Below are positions 53,999 to 62,270 of a DNA stretch of 64,000 bases, in pieces. The notes below the pieces were generated by a model. The model made no database searches. It was not told where the DNA came from and worked only from the letters and a program-made list of their open reading frames with translations. Each line of letters begins with the position of its first letter. Within the stretch, counting starts at the first letter, position 1. The DNA comes from Novosphingobium flavum. GTDB lineage: Bacteria; Pseudomonadota; Alphaproteobacteria; Sphingomonadales; Sphingomonadaceae. The stretch lies in contig NZ_JACLAW010000002.1 of NCBI RefSeq assembly GCF_014230315.1, forward strand, positions 62,001 through 126,000. Direction: 5' to 3'. Both the position numbers and the translations under genes were made by a program.

Positions 53999-55465
53999 AT
54001 GCTCTCGTTCTTCTGGCCCCGGAGCCTGCGCGGACAGGTCCTGCTGGCGATGGCGCTGGCCCTGCTGATCACCCAGGGCATCGGCGCCATCCTGCTTTAC
54101 CGCTCCCAGCACGAACGGATCGAGGGCTCGCTGGTGCACAGCGTGGCCTTCCGCTTCATCGTCGCCGCGCGCGGCGATGACGGACAGCGCGGGGATGACG
54201 GACGGCGCGGTGATGACGGCCGCCGGGGCGAAGAAGGTTGGCGAAGCAGGGCCGTTTCGCCCCCCGGACGCGACGGGCCTCCGCCCGGGCGCGACGATGG
54301 GCCCATGCCGGACGATCGGCCGATGCGCCTGGAGCAATCGCCCGCGAGCCCGCTTCTGGCCGGTGAAAAGCACAAGACCGAGCTGGAGACAGGCCTGCGC
54401 GAGATTCTCGCACAGCAGGACGTCGCGGTGGCCGAAGTGGCGGTGACCTATCGGCCGGTCGAACGCGATCCCCGCTCAATCGCCCGGCTCGCCCGGCGCC
54501 ATTCGCCCGACCCCGCGCCGACCAAGGTGATGGTCGCCGGGGTGCGGCTGCAGGGTTCGCAGGCCTGGCTGATCAGCCGCATCTTCGTGCCCAATGCCGA
54601 GCGCTTCATGCTCCGCACCCTGCTGTTCCAGACCCTGTTCATCTATGCGGTGCTGGTCGGCGCGATGTGGCTGCTGCTGCGGCGGATCACCCGCCCGCTC
54701 GCGGCCCTGACCCAGCGGCTGGAGCATTTCGCGGAAACCCGCGATCCCGAGGGCCGGCTCGCGCCGCAGGGGCCCAACGACATCGCCCGCCTGATCACCG
54801 CCCACAACGCGATGGAAGCGCGCATCGTTGCATTGCTCGACGAAAAGGACGTGATGCTCGGCGCGATCGGCCACGACCTCAAGACCCCGCTGGCCGCGCT
54901 GAGGGTGCGGATCGAATCGGTCGACGACGAGACCGAGCGGGCGCGGATGGCACGGACCATCGAGGACATTACCCGCACGCTCGACGACATCCTCTCGCTC
55001 GCCCGGGTCGGCCGGCCGAGCGATGCCGCCGAGAATACCGAACTGTCCGCCCTCGTCGCCTCGGTGGTCGAGGAATACGAGGACATGGGCGAACCGGTCG
55101 AGCTGGCCGACACCCAGCGCATGGTCATGCGCCTGCGCCCGACCTGGATCCGCCGCGCCCTGCGCAACCTGATCGGCAATGCCCTGCGCTACGGCAAGGG
55201 CGCCGAGGTTTCGCTGACGCGCGAGGGCGCCATTGCGGTGATCCACATCTGCGATCGCGGCCCCGGCATTCCCGAGGACCAGATCGCCCTGATGCTTGAG
55301 CCGTTCACGCGCGGCGATCCCTCGCGCAACAGCGAGACCGGCGGGGCGGGCCTTGGCCTGACGCTGGCGCGCGCCATCGCCGAGCAGCATGGCGGCAGGC
55401 TGGAACTGGCGAACCGTCCGGACGGACCGGGGCTCTGCGCGACGCTGCGCCTGCCCCTGGGTTGA
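53999..55465 (+). CDS. Sensor histidine kinase with collagen-like periplasmic insert
   Basis: A 488-residue membrane kinase. Transmembrane helices at about 12-33 and 205-225 bracket a periplasmic sensor region, then a HAMP linker (RRITRPLAALTQRLEHF), the dimerisation/phosphoacceptor helix with H292 (IGHDLKTPLAAL), the N box LRNLIGNALRYG and G boxes DRGPGIPEDQ and GGAGLGL. Early in the sensor, residues 58-80 read as repeated R-G-D-D-G units, encoded by an 18-bp tandem repeat (54176-54229), followed by a Pro/Asp/Arg-rich stretch. Acidic repeats could bind divalent cations. It partners the preceding OmpR-type regulator. Confidence 0.93.
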   Translation: MLSFFWPRSLRGQVLLAMALALLITQGIGAILLYRSQHERIEGSLVHSVAFRFIVAARGDDGQRGDDGRRGDDGRRGEEGWRSRAVSPPGRDGPPPGRDDGPMPDDRPMRLEQSPASPLLAGEKHKTELETGLREILAQQDVAVAEVAVTYRPVERDPRSIARLARRHSPDPAPTKVMVAGVRLQGSQAWLISRIFVPNAERFMLRTLLFQTLFIYAVLVGAMWLLLRRITRPLAALTQRLEHFAETRDPEGRLAPQGPNDIARLITAHNAMEARIVALLDEKDVMLGAIGHDLKTPLAALRVRIESVDDETERARMARTIEDITRTLDDILSLARVGRPSDAAENTELSALVASVVEEYEDMGEPVELADTQRMVMRLRPTWIRRALRNLIGNALRYGKGAEVSLTREGAIAVIHICDRGPGIPEDQIALMLEPFTRGDPSRNSETGGAGLGLTLARAIAEQHGGRLELANRPDGPGLCATLRLPLG

Positions 55466-55544
55466 CGGTTTTCCGTTCCGCGCAGCGGTTGAAATTCAGG
55501 AACTGAAGGGGCAATGCGCGGGGCAGCCTTGCACGCCAAGGCCG

Positions 55545-55600
55545 CGCCGGAAGACGGCTTGGGGTCTGGGGCCCTTGGCCCCGGAATCACCCCTTCATTT
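55545..55600. repeat. Dispersed intergenic repeat, family 2, copy 3
   Basis: CGCCGGAAGACGGC..GGGGTCTG is the reverse complement of the CAGACCCC..GCCGTCTTCCGGCG block at 60341-60365, followed by the hairpin GGGGCCCTTGGCCCC. It occupies the gap between convergent genes and could terminate both. Confidence 0.55.
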
Positions 55601-55605
55601 CCAAA

Positions 55606-57180
55606 TCAGCGCAGCAGGCCGCCAAGCAGCCCGCGCGCGAAACGGCCGAGCAAGGCGCCGCCAAGCGCCGTGCCGATCGAGCCGGCCGCCGCGCTGGCAG
55701 CGCTGGCCATGGGCGAGCTGCCCGACTTGCGGCCAGACATCGAGCGGGCGATCATCGTTCCGGCCGAGGCGGCGGCAGCGCCGAGCGCGGCCTTGCCGGC
55801 CTTTTCCCACATCGAGGGGGTCTGGCGCGGCTGGGCGCGCTGGGCCTCGGTGCCCTGTTCCTCGACGACCTTGGCGGCGGCAGCGGCATCGGCCGACTTC
55901 TGCGCGAGGACTTCGGCCGCGCTCTCGCGGTTCACCGCCGTGTCGTACTTGCCTTCGAAGGGCGAGATCGACTGGATGATCGCCCGCTCCTTGTCGGTAA
56001 CGGGGCCGAGGCGCGAGCGCGGCGGGGCGACGAGGGTGCGCTGGACCACCGAGGGCGAGCCATCCTCGTTGAGGGTGGAGACGAGGGCTTCGCCGACCTT
56101 CAGTTCGGTGATCACCTGCTCGACCTTGAGCTCGGGGTTGATGCGGAAGGTCTCGGCCGCGGCGCGAATCGCCTTCTGGTCGCGCGGGGTGAAGGCGCGC
56201 AGGGCGTGCTGGACGCGGTTGCCGAGCTGGCCGGCGATCTTTTCGGGAATGTCGATCGGGTTCTGCGAGATGAAATAGACGCCCACGCCCTTGGAGCGGA
56301 TCAGGCGGACGACCTGCTCGACTTTGTCGAACAGGGCTTGCGGCGCATCGTCGAACAGGAGGTGGGCCTCGTCGAAGAAGAAGACGAGGCCGGGCTTTTC
56401 CGGATCGCCGACCTCGGGCAGGGCCTCGAACAGTTCGGACAGGAGCCAGAGCAGGAACGTGGCGTAGAGCTTGGGGCTCTGCATCAGCTTGTCGGCGGCG
56501 AGGACGTTGATATAGCCGCGGCCCTGATCGTCGCACTTGATGAAGTCGTTGATTTCAAAGGCGGGTTCGCCAAAGAAGCGGTCCGCGCCCTGGCTTTCGA
56601 AGGAGAGCAGCTGGCGCTGGATCGTGCCGACGCTGGCCTTGGACACATTGCCGTATTTCGTTGCCAGCTCGCTTGCCTGTTCGGCGCAGGCGATCAGGAC
56701 CTGCTGGAGATCCTCGAAATCGAGCAGGAGCAGGCCATTGTCGTCGGCATAGCGGAAGGCGATGTTGAGCACGCCTTCCTGGGTGTCGTTGAGGCCGAGC
56801 AGGCGGGAGAGCAACAGTGGTCCCATTTCCGAAACAGTGGTGCGGATCGGGTGGCCCTTCTCGCCATAGAGGTCCCAGAATACGGCCGGGTTGTCGTGGT
56901 AGGCATAGTCGGTGATGCCGAGTTCCTTCGCACGGGATTCGAGCGCGTCGGCATGCTTGAAATCGTGGCTGCCGGGCATGCAGATGCCGGAGAGATCACC
57001 CTTCACATCGGCCAGAAACACCGGAACTCCGGCGGCGGAGAACTGTTCGGCAACGGTCTGGAGGGTCACGGTCTTGCCGGTGCCGGTGGCGCCGGCGACG
57101 AGGCCGTGGCGGTTGGCCCGGCCGAGCCTGAGGACCTGCCGTTCGCCATCCGATGCCAGACCGATGAAGATGTCTTCCAT
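55606..57180 (-). CDS. DUF853/HerA-FtsK-like P-loop ATPase
   Basis: A 524-residue cytoplasmic ATPase of the DUF853 (helicase HerA-like DUF853/YjgR) family. Walker A is GATGTGKT (30-37) and Walker [13 protein letters not shown] (about 263-274); the [36 protein letters not shown] segment is the diagnostic sensor and arginine-finger region. After residue 420 the sequence becomes Ala/Gly/Ser-rich and glycine-zipper-like ([24 protein letters not shown]), possibly associating with membrane. HerA relatives pump or unwind DNA; the role of this branch is unknown. It is divergent from pabB across 87 bp. Confidence 0.9.
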   Translation of the reverse strand: MEDIFIGLASDGERQVLRLGRANRHGLVAGATGTGKTVTLQTVAEQFSAAGVPVFLADVKGDLSGICMPGSHDFKHADALESRAKELGITDYAYHDNPAVFWDLYGEKGHPIRTTVSEMGPLLLSRLLGLNDTQEGVLNIAFRYADDNGLLLLDFEDLQQVLIACAEQASELATKYGNVSKASVGTIQRQLLSFESQGADRFFGEPAFEINDFIKCDDQGRGYINVLAADKLMQSPKLYATFLLWLLSELFEALPEVGDPEKPGLVFFFDEAHLLFDDAPQALFDKVEQVVRLIRSKGVGVYFISQNPIDIPEKIAGQLGNRVQHALRAFTPRDQKAIRAAAETFRINPELKVEQVITELKVGEALVSTLNEDGSPSVVQRTLVAPPRSRLGPVTDKERAIIQSISPFEGKYDTAVNRESAAEVLAQKSADAAAAAKVVEEQGTEAQRAQPRQTPSMWEKAGKAALGAAAASAGTMIARSMSGRKSGSSPMASAASAAAGSIGTALGGALLGRFARGLLGGLLR

Positions 57181-57267
57181 GCCGAAAAGCTCCTTGGGTG
57201 CCGCTCAGGCAGAGGATTAAGCCCTTTTGCAACGGCGCCGCAAGCGCACTACAAGCCGCGCGCTCAG

Positions 57268-59097
57268 ATGTCGCACCAAGATCCCATCCAGCCCTTTGTC
57301 CTGCTCGACGACGCACGGACCGATTCGCCCCACCGGTCGCGGCTCTATCGGGGCCCGGTGGAGGTGATCGTCGCGCGCCGGGCGGGCGAGGTGCCAGCGG
57401 CACTCGCCCGAATCGAGGCGCTGCGGGCCGAGGGCCTGCACCTTGCCGGATACCTCGCCTATGAGGCAGGGCTCGCGCTGGAGCCGCGCCTTGCCGCGCG
57501 GCTGGACCGGCGGGCGGGCGCGGGCGGGCCGCTGGTCTGGTTCGGCGCCTTTGCCGGCCATGAGGAGATGGACGGCGCACAGCTGCGCGCCTGGCTGGCC
57601 GGGCGCGGCGAGGCCAGCCTCGGCCCGATGGGTCCGGCGCGCGCTCCGGCGGCCTATCTGCGCTGCTTCGATGCGGTGCAGGGGGCGATCGCGGCGGGGG
57701 ACATCTATCAGGCCAACCTGACCTTCCCGCTGACCGGTGCCTTTCGCGGCGATCCGCTGGCGCTTTACGGCAAGCTGCGCGAGGCGGGGCGGGCCGGGCA
57801 TGGCGGGGTGGTGTTCGACGGATCGCACTGGCTGCTCTCGCTCTCGCCCGAGCTGTTTTTCGCGCTGGAGGGTGACAGGGCGACGGTGCGGCCGATGAAG
57901 GGCACCCGGCCGCGCCGGGTCGATGCACGGGCCGATGCCGCCGAAGTGCGGGATCTTGCCGCCAGCGTGAAGGACCGGGCCGAAAACCTGATGATCGTCG
58001 ACCTGATGCGCAACGACCTCTCCCGCGTGGCCGTGCCGGGCTCGGTCAAGGTCGAGGCGCCCTTCGCGATCGAAACCTATCCCACCGTGCACCAGATGGT
58101 GACGACGGTGCGGGCGCGGCTGCTGCCGGGCAAGGGCGCGTCCGACATGCTGGCCGCGCTGTTTCCCTGCGGTTCGATCACCGGCGCGCCCAAGATCAGG
58201 GCGATGGAACTGATCGACGCGGCCGAGCGCGATGCGCGCGGGCCCTATTGCGGCGCGATCGGGCGGATCGATCCTTCTGGCGATGCGGCGTTCAATGTGG
58301 CAATCCGCACCTTGCGGCTGACGCCGGACGGCACGTCCGGTGGCGGCGGCAATGGCGGCGGCAGTAGTGGCGGCAGGGCGGTGCTGGGCGTCGGCTCGGC
58401 CGTGGTGGCGGATTCGGATGGCATGACCGAGTGGCGGGAATGTCTGGTCAAAGGGGGTTTCGTGCGCGCATCCGCCGGCGGTTTCGACCTGATCGAGACA
58501 ATGGCTTTCACGCCCGAGGGGGGCATCCCCCTGCTCGAGATGCATCTCGAACGGGTCAAGGCGAGCGCGGGGGCGCTGGGCTTTTCGTTCGACCGCCACG
58601 CGATCCGCAATGCGATCCAGGCCCTGTGCTTCGACCATGACCTGCCGGCGAAGCTGCGGCTCGTGGTGGCCAAAAGCGGGGCCTATACGCTGGAGATCGG
58701 CACCCTGCCCGCCCCCCTGCCCGAGCCGGCCAGCTGCGTGGTCCTGCCGCTGCCGGTCGATCCGGGCGACTGGCGCCTGTCGCACAAGACCACCGACCGG
58801 GGCTTCTACGGCGCGGCCCTGCGCGCGGCCAAGGCCCACGGCGCCGACGAGGCGCTGTTCGTGCGCGACGACGGGCTGATGACCGAGGGCAGCTTCACCA
58901 ACCTGTTCGTCGAGGACGAGGAGGGAGTCCTGCTGACCCCGCCGCTCGAACGCGGACTGCTGCCCGGCGTACTGCGGCGCCACCTGATCGAGGACGGCGC
59001 GGCGCGCGAGGCCGACATTTCGCTGGGCGACCTTGCGGGCGGCTTCCTGATCGGCAATGCGCTGCGCGGGCTGATGCCGGCCCGCCTGAAGGGCTGA
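57268..59097 (+). CDS. pabB: Fused aminodeoxychorismate synthase component I and 4-amino-4-deoxychorismate lyase (PabB-PabC)
   Basis: A 609-residue bifunctional enzyme of folate synthesis making p-aminobenzoate from chorismate. The PabB part (about 1-390) has the chorismate-binding signatures QGAIAAGDIYQANLTF, MKGTRPRR, DRAENLMIVDLMRNDL and GSITGAPKIRAMEL. The PabC part (about 400-609) is PLP-dependent branched-chain-aminotransferase-like, with FDLIETMAFTPEGG, the likely PLP lysine in SHKTTDRGFYG (about 507) and EGSFTNLFVE. A glycine/serine tract (TSGGGGNGGGSSGG, about 355-369) interrupts PabB between strands near its end. ATG 57268 starts the homology. Confidence 0.95.
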   Translation: MSHQDPIQPFVLLDDARTDSPHRSRLYRGPVEVIVARRAGEVPAALARIEALRAEGLHLAGYLAYEAGLALEPRLAARLDRRAGAGGPLVWFGAFAGHEEMDGAQLRAWLAGRGEASLGPMGPARAPAAYLRCFDAVQGAIAAGDIYQANLTFPLTGAFRGDPLALYGKLREAGRAGHGGVVFDGSHWLLSLSPELFFALEGDRATVRPMKGTRPRRVDARADAAEVRDLAASVKDRAENLMIVDLMRNDLSRVAVPGSVKVEAPFAIETYPTVHQMVTTVRARLLPGKGASDMLAALFPCGSITGAPKIRAMELIDAAERDARGPYCGAIGRIDPSGDAAFNVAIRTLRLTPDGTSGGGGNGGGSSGGRAVLGVGSAVVADSDGMTEWRECLVKGGFVRASAGGFDLIETMAFTPEGGIPLLEMHLERVKASAGALGFSFDRHAIRNAIQALCFDHDLPAKLRLVVAKSGAYTLEIGTLPAPLPEPASCVVLPLPVDPGDWRLSHKTTDRGFYGAALRAAKAHGADEALFVRDDGLMTEGSFTNLFVEDEEGVLLTPPLERGLLPGVLRRHLIEDGAAREADISLGDLAGGFLIGNALRGLMPARLKG

Positions 59098-59106
59098 AAT
59101 CCGGGT

Positions 59107-60279
59107 ATGACCATGAAGACCTCTGCCGCGCTTTCGCGCATTTCCCCCTCGCGCACCAATGCGATGACCGACCGCGCCTTCGAACTGCGCGCGGCCGGGC
59201 GCGACATCATCTCGCTCTCGGTGGGCGAGCCCGACTTTCCGACCCCGCCCCACGTGGTGCAGGCAGCCAAGGACGCGCTCGACGCCGGGGACACGCGCTA
59301 TACGGCGGTGATCGGCACCCGGCAGCTGCGCGAGGCGGCGGCGCTCCATTTCGGGCGCGACCTTGGCATCCAGACCAGCCCCGAGCAGGTGATCGCCAGC
59401 AACGGCGGCAAGCAGTCGATCTTCCTCGCCATGCTGGCGACGCTCGATCCCGGCGACGAGGTGCTGATCCCCAGCCCGTGGTGGGTTTCCTATCCCGAGA
59501 TCGTGCGCTTTGCCGGGGCGAGCGTGGTCGACCTGCCGACCGTGGCCGCCGATGGCTTCCGCATCAGCGCGGCGCAGCTGGAGGCGGCGATCACCCCGGC
59601 CAGCCGTTGGCTGCTGCTTAACAGCCCGGGCAATCCGACCGGCGCGACCTATTCCGCCGCCGACCTTGCGGGGCTGGGCGAAGTGCTGCGGCGGCACCCG
59701 CAAGTGCTGGTGATGAGCGACGATATCTATGCGCCGCTGCGCTATTCCGAAGGCGCCCATGCGACGCTGGCCGTGGTCTGCCCCGATCTGGCCGAGCGGG
59801 TTCTGACCGTTTCGGGCGTGTCCAAGAGCCATGCCATGACCGGCTTCCGCCTTGGCGTTGCCACCGGGCCGGACTGGTTGATCAAGGCCATGGGCAAGCT
59901 GCAGAGCCACAATTGCGGCAATCCCTGCTCGATCAGCCAGGCTGCCGCCGCGGCCGCCTTCACCGGGCCGCAGGAGTTTTTGCTCGACTGGCGCGAGCGG
60001 TTTCGCGCGCGGCGCGACCTGTGCGTGGCAGCGATCAATGCGATCCCCGGCTTGTCGACCCCGGTCCCGGACGGGGCCTTTTACTGCATGATCGATGCCG
60101 CGCCGCACATGGCGCGCTTCGGGGATGACGAGGGGCTGGCGATGCAGATCCTCGAGCACGGGGTTGCCGTGGTCGCTGCTTCGGCCTTTGGCGGCCGGGA
60201 CGGGTTCCGGATCAGCTTTGCCGCCGACGAGGCGACGCTGGCCGAGGCCTTCCGGCGGATTGCGGAAGCCCTGAAGTAA
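59107..60279 (+). CDS. Aspartate-aminotransferase-like class I PLP-dependent aminotransferase
   Basis: A 390-residue fold-type I aminotransferase of the AT1b/prokaryotic aspartate aminotransferase group. Visible: SVGEPDFPTP near the N-terminus, NSPGNPTGATYS, the DDIYAPLRY pocket, and the PLP lysine in VSGVSKSHAMTGFRLG (about K244) with the final R that binds alpha-carboxylate (GFRISFA). It probably transaminates aspartate or related dicarboxylic/aromatic amino acids; exact specificity is not readable. It follows pabBC by nine bases and is co-transcribed. Confidence 0.93.
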   Translation: MTMKTSAALSRISPSRTNAMTDRAFELRAAGRDIISLSVGEPDFPTPPHVVQAAKDALDAGDTRYTAVIGTRQLREAAALHFGRDLGIQTSPEQVIASNGGKQSIFLAMLATLDPGDEVLIPSPWWVSYPEIVRFAGASVVDLPTVAADGFRISAAQLEAAITPASRWLLLNSPGNPTGATYSAADLAGLGEVLRRHPQVLVMSDDIYAPLRYSEGAHATLAVVCPDLAERVLTVSGVSKSHAMTGFRLGVATGPDWLIKAMGKLQSHNCGNPCSISQAAAAAAFTGPQEFLLDWRERFRARRDLCVAAINAIPGLSTPVPDGAFYCMIDAAPHMARFGDDEGLAMQILEHGVAVVAASAFGGRDGFRISFAADEATLAEAFRRIAEALK

Positions 60280-60340
60280 ATATGATTCCGGGGCCCCTTC
60301 GACGGACCGGCAGGCCGGTCCGCTCAGGATAAACTTGCCC

Positions 60341-60445
60341 CAGACCCCTTGCCGTCTTCCGGCGCAGAGTTCATGCGGAAGGCTGCCTTTTTCACTGCCC
60401 CCACGTCGGGAGACGTAACGGGGTGCAGGGGCAATGGCCCCTGCA
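60341..60445. repeat. Dispersed intergenic repeat, family 2, copy 4
   Basis: CAGACCCCTTGCCGTC followed by TTCCGGCGC (60341-60365), and a second block GGGAGACGTAACGGGG followed by TGCAGGGGCAATGGCCCC (60408-60444) that forms a GGGGC/GCCCC hairpin. Both blocks are shared with the copy at 47339-47478. Confidence 0.6.
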
Positions 60446-60458
60446 AGGAACCATTATA

Positions 60459-61112
60459 ATGACCTTCACGATCCTTTACGAAGACGGCGAAGCCCTCGTC
60501 ATCGACAAGCCCGCCGGTCTGCCGCTCGACACGCCGCGCGCAGGCGGGATCAGCCTTGAGGACCGGCTGGACGAGCTGAAATTCGGCTTTCACCGCGCGC
60601 CCGCGCCGGTCCATCGGCTGGACCGCGATACGTCGGGCTGCCTGTTGCTGGCGCGCAATCCCAAGGCGCTGAAGCGGTTTTCGGCGGCTTTCGAGGCGCG
60701 GCAGGTGGAGAAGCGCTATCTGGGCGTGGTCTCGGGCCCGATCGAGGGCGAGGGCGGGACGATCGAGCTCTCGCTCTCCAAGATTTCCAGCGCCAAGGAA
60801 GGCTGGCGGATGATCGTGGCCAAGAAGGGCAAGCCCGCGATCACGCACTGGCGCAAGTTGGATGAGAAAAACGGGCTGACGCTGGTGGAATTCCGCCCCG
60901 AGACGGGCCGCACTCACCAGATCCGGGTTCATGCCGCGCATGCTTTCGGCCATTCGCTGCTCGGCGATCCGATCTATGGCGACGGGCGTGGGGCGCGGCG
61001 CACGTTGCTCCACGCCGCCGGGCTGACCGTGACGCGCGAGGGCAAGGAGCCGATCGTGGCGGCGGCCCCGCTGCCGGCGGACTTTGCCGCGCTGGGGTTC
61101 AGCGATGGCTGA
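60459..61112 (+). CDS. RluA-family pseudouridine synthase
   Basis: A 217-residue RNA pseudouridine synthase of the RluA branch. The catalytic aspartate is in HRLDRDTSGCLLLARN, preceded by the KPAGLPLDTP substrate loop, with RPETGRTHQIRVHAAHAFGHSLLGDPIYG as the second conserved block. No S4 domain is present. The target RNA position is unknown. ATG 60459 is used; the open frame upstream runs through a dispersed repeat. Its last codons overlap the ArfB start (ATGGCTGA). Confidence 0.92.
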   Translation: MTFTILYEDGEALVIDKPAGLPLDTPRAGGISLEDRLDELKFGFHRAPAPVHRLDRDTSGCLLLARNPKALKRFSAAFEARQVEKRYLGVVSGPIEGEGGTIELSLSKISSAKEGWRMIVAKKGKPAITHWRKLDEKNGLTLVEFRPETGRTHQIRVHAAHAFGHSLLGDPIYGDGRGARRTLLHAAGLTVTREGKEPIVAAAPLPADFAALGFSDG

Positions 61113-61524
61113 CGGGCCCGAAGCGGCGATCGAACGCGCTCTGGCCCATGTGGAGGAGAGCTTCATCGCCGCGGCGGGGCCCGGCGGGCAGAACGTCAAC
61201 AAGGTGGCGACGGCGGTGCAGCTGCGCCTGAGCATCTATGCCCTGCGGCTGGCGCCCGAGGTTTTCGCGCGGTTCAAGGAACTGGCGGGAAGCAAGATGA
61301 CCGCCAAGGGCGAGATCGTGCTGACCGCGCGCCGCTTTCGCACCCAGGAGCAGAATCGCGCCGATGGCCGCGAGCGGCTTTCCGAACTGATCCGCGAGGC
61401 GCACAAGCTGCCGGAGAAGCGCGCGAAATCGCGGCTCAACCGGGTGGGCAAGACCCAGCGGCTGGAGGGCAAGAAGAAGCGCGGGGCGGTGAAAGCCGGG
61501 CGGGGGAAAGTGCGGTTGGATTGA
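61105..61524 (+). CDS. arfB: Alternative ribosome-rescue factor / peptidyl-tRNA hydrolase ArfB
   Basis: A 139-residue release-factor-like protein that frees nascent chains from stalled ribosomes. The catalytic GGQ sits at 27-29 in GPGGQNVNKVATAVQLR, and the tail (KRAKSRLNRVGKTQRLEGKKKRG) is a basic helix that inserts in the empty mRNA channel in characterised ArfB. It overlaps the pseudouridine synthase by eight bases and is translationally coupled to it. Confidence 0.95.
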   Translation: MADGPEAAIERALAHVEESFIAAAGPGGQNVNKVATAVQLRLSIYALRLAPEVFARFKELAGSKMTAKGEIVLTARRFRTQEQNRADGRERLSELIREAHKLPEKRAKSRLNRVGKTQRLEGKKKRGAVKAGRGKVRLD

Positions 61525-61540
61525 GTTTTTGAAGGGTCGA

Positions 61541-61601
61541 TGCAGGGACGATGGCCCCTGCGAAAATCCTGCCTGAATATCTTGAGCCGCTTCGCGGGAA
61601 G
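61541..61601. repeat. Dispersed intergenic repeat, family 2, partial copy 5
   Basis: GCAGGGACGATGGCCCCTGC followed by a TGAATAT..CCGCTTCGCGGGAAGA segment parallels the second half of the copy at 47403-47478. Only that half is present. Confidence 0.45.
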
Positions 61602-61602
61602 A

Positions 61603-61782
61603 TCACTTCGCCGGTTGGGTCGCCTCGGGCGCGGGCGGGGCTTCGCTTTCGATCATTTGCGCCGCCTCGTCGAGCGCGCGTGCTTCGCCCACCGTGACCC
61701 CGCCGGGACCGGGCTCGTTATCTGCCTTCTCGCAGGCGGAGAGGGCCAGCGGGGCGCAGAGGAGGAGGAGGACGCGCTTCAT
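61603..61782 (-). CDS. Small lipoprotein (59 aa)
   Basis: A 59-residue precursor with a lipoprotein signal: MKRVLLLLCAPLALSAC, lipid-modified at C17 (lipobox LSAC). The mature 43 residues are acidic and Ala/Pro-rich (EKADNEPGPGGVTVGEARALDEAAQMIESEA) with no recognised domain. An upstream extension to 61833 would place codons in a terminator. A second lipoprotein gene lies just upstream on the same strand, with a terminator between. Confidence 0.72.
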   Translation of the reverse strand: MKRVLLLLCAPLALSACEKADNEPGPGGVTVGEARALDEAAQMIESEAPPAPEATQPAK

Positions 61783-61797
61783 CGGGGCCGATGCGAA

Positions 61798-61822
61798 AAG
61801 GGCGGCCCGTGGAGCCGCCCTT
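61798..61822 (-). terminator. Terminator between two lipoprotein genes
   Basis: A perfect 9-bp stem AAGGGCGGC / GCCGCCCTT with a seven-base loop; on the minus strand it is followed by TTCGC after CTTT. It ends the upstream lipoprotein gene and lies before the downstream one, so the second gene probably has partial read-through or its own promoter. Confidence 0.75.
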
Positions 61823-61829
61823 GTTCGGA

Positions 61830-62141
61830 TCACATCTTCTTTTCGGCCTGGTCGATCGCCTTTTCGGCGCCTTCACCGCCCGCCGCGTTGAAATCGGCGG
61901 CGGCGGCGGCGGCATTGGCGGCGGCGTCTTCAGCCTTGGCGCCGGCATTGGGATCGGCCGGGGCCGTGGCGGTGGAGCCGGCATCGGGAACCGGCTCGGC
62001 GGCGACGGTGTTGAGCTGTTCCTCCGCCGGCATTTCCACGGTGTCCGGGGTCGCCTGATCGCTGGCGTCGTCGGAATGTCCGCAGGCGGAGAGGGCCAGC
62101 GACGCCGAGGCGGCCAGGGTGAACAGCGCGATTGTCTTCAT
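61830..62141 (-). CDS. Small Ala-rich lipoprotein (103 aa)
   Basis: A 103-residue precursor with signal MKTIALFTLAASASLALSAC, lipidated at C20. The mature part is low-complexity: acidic at first (GHSDDASDQATPDTVEMPAEEQ), then Ala-rich with coiled-coil propensity (AEDAAANAAAAAADFNAAGGEGAEKAIDQAEKKM). It was not assigned to a family. ATG 62141 was chosen to give the signal; the frame runs to 62207. It is divergent from the ArsR-methyltransferase gene. Confidence 0.75.
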   Translation of the reverse strand: MKTIALFTLAASASLALSACGHSDDASDQATPDTVEMPAEEQLNTVAAEPVPDAGSTATAPADPNAGAKAEDAAANAAAAAADFNAAGGEGAEKAIDQAEKKM

Positions 62142-62241
62142 GGAATCAGCCCTCTTGCGGCGGGAATGCATGGCGCGCTTCCTAGCCAAAGCCAGCGCCC
62201 GGGGCAAACGCCGGGTGCATCAATTCCCCGCTCTTGAAGTG

Positions 62242-62261
62242 ATATAAAGAAATCTTTATAT
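62242..62261. promoter_or_regulatory. Perfect palindromic operator before the ArsR-methyltransferase/metF operon
   Basis: ATATAAAGAAATCTTTATAT has nine-base arms around a two-base centre and ends nine bases before the ATG at 62271. Position and symmetry suit an autoregulatory site for the ArsR-type product, probably overlapping the promoter or ribosome-binding region. Similar AT-rich AAAG..CTTT palindromes are known for S-adenosylhomocysteine-responsive regulators; that link is inference. Confidence 0.7.
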
Positions 62262-62270
62262 GACCTCGTC

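Noticed and set aside
56206..57267. N-terminal extension of pabB by about 350 codons
   Set aside because: It lies wholly opposite the DUF853 ATPase gene and has no PabB homology; the family starts at 57268.
57217..60159. 980-codon minus-strand open frame opposite pabBC and the aminotransferase
   Set aside because: Antisense shadow spanning two well-supported genes.
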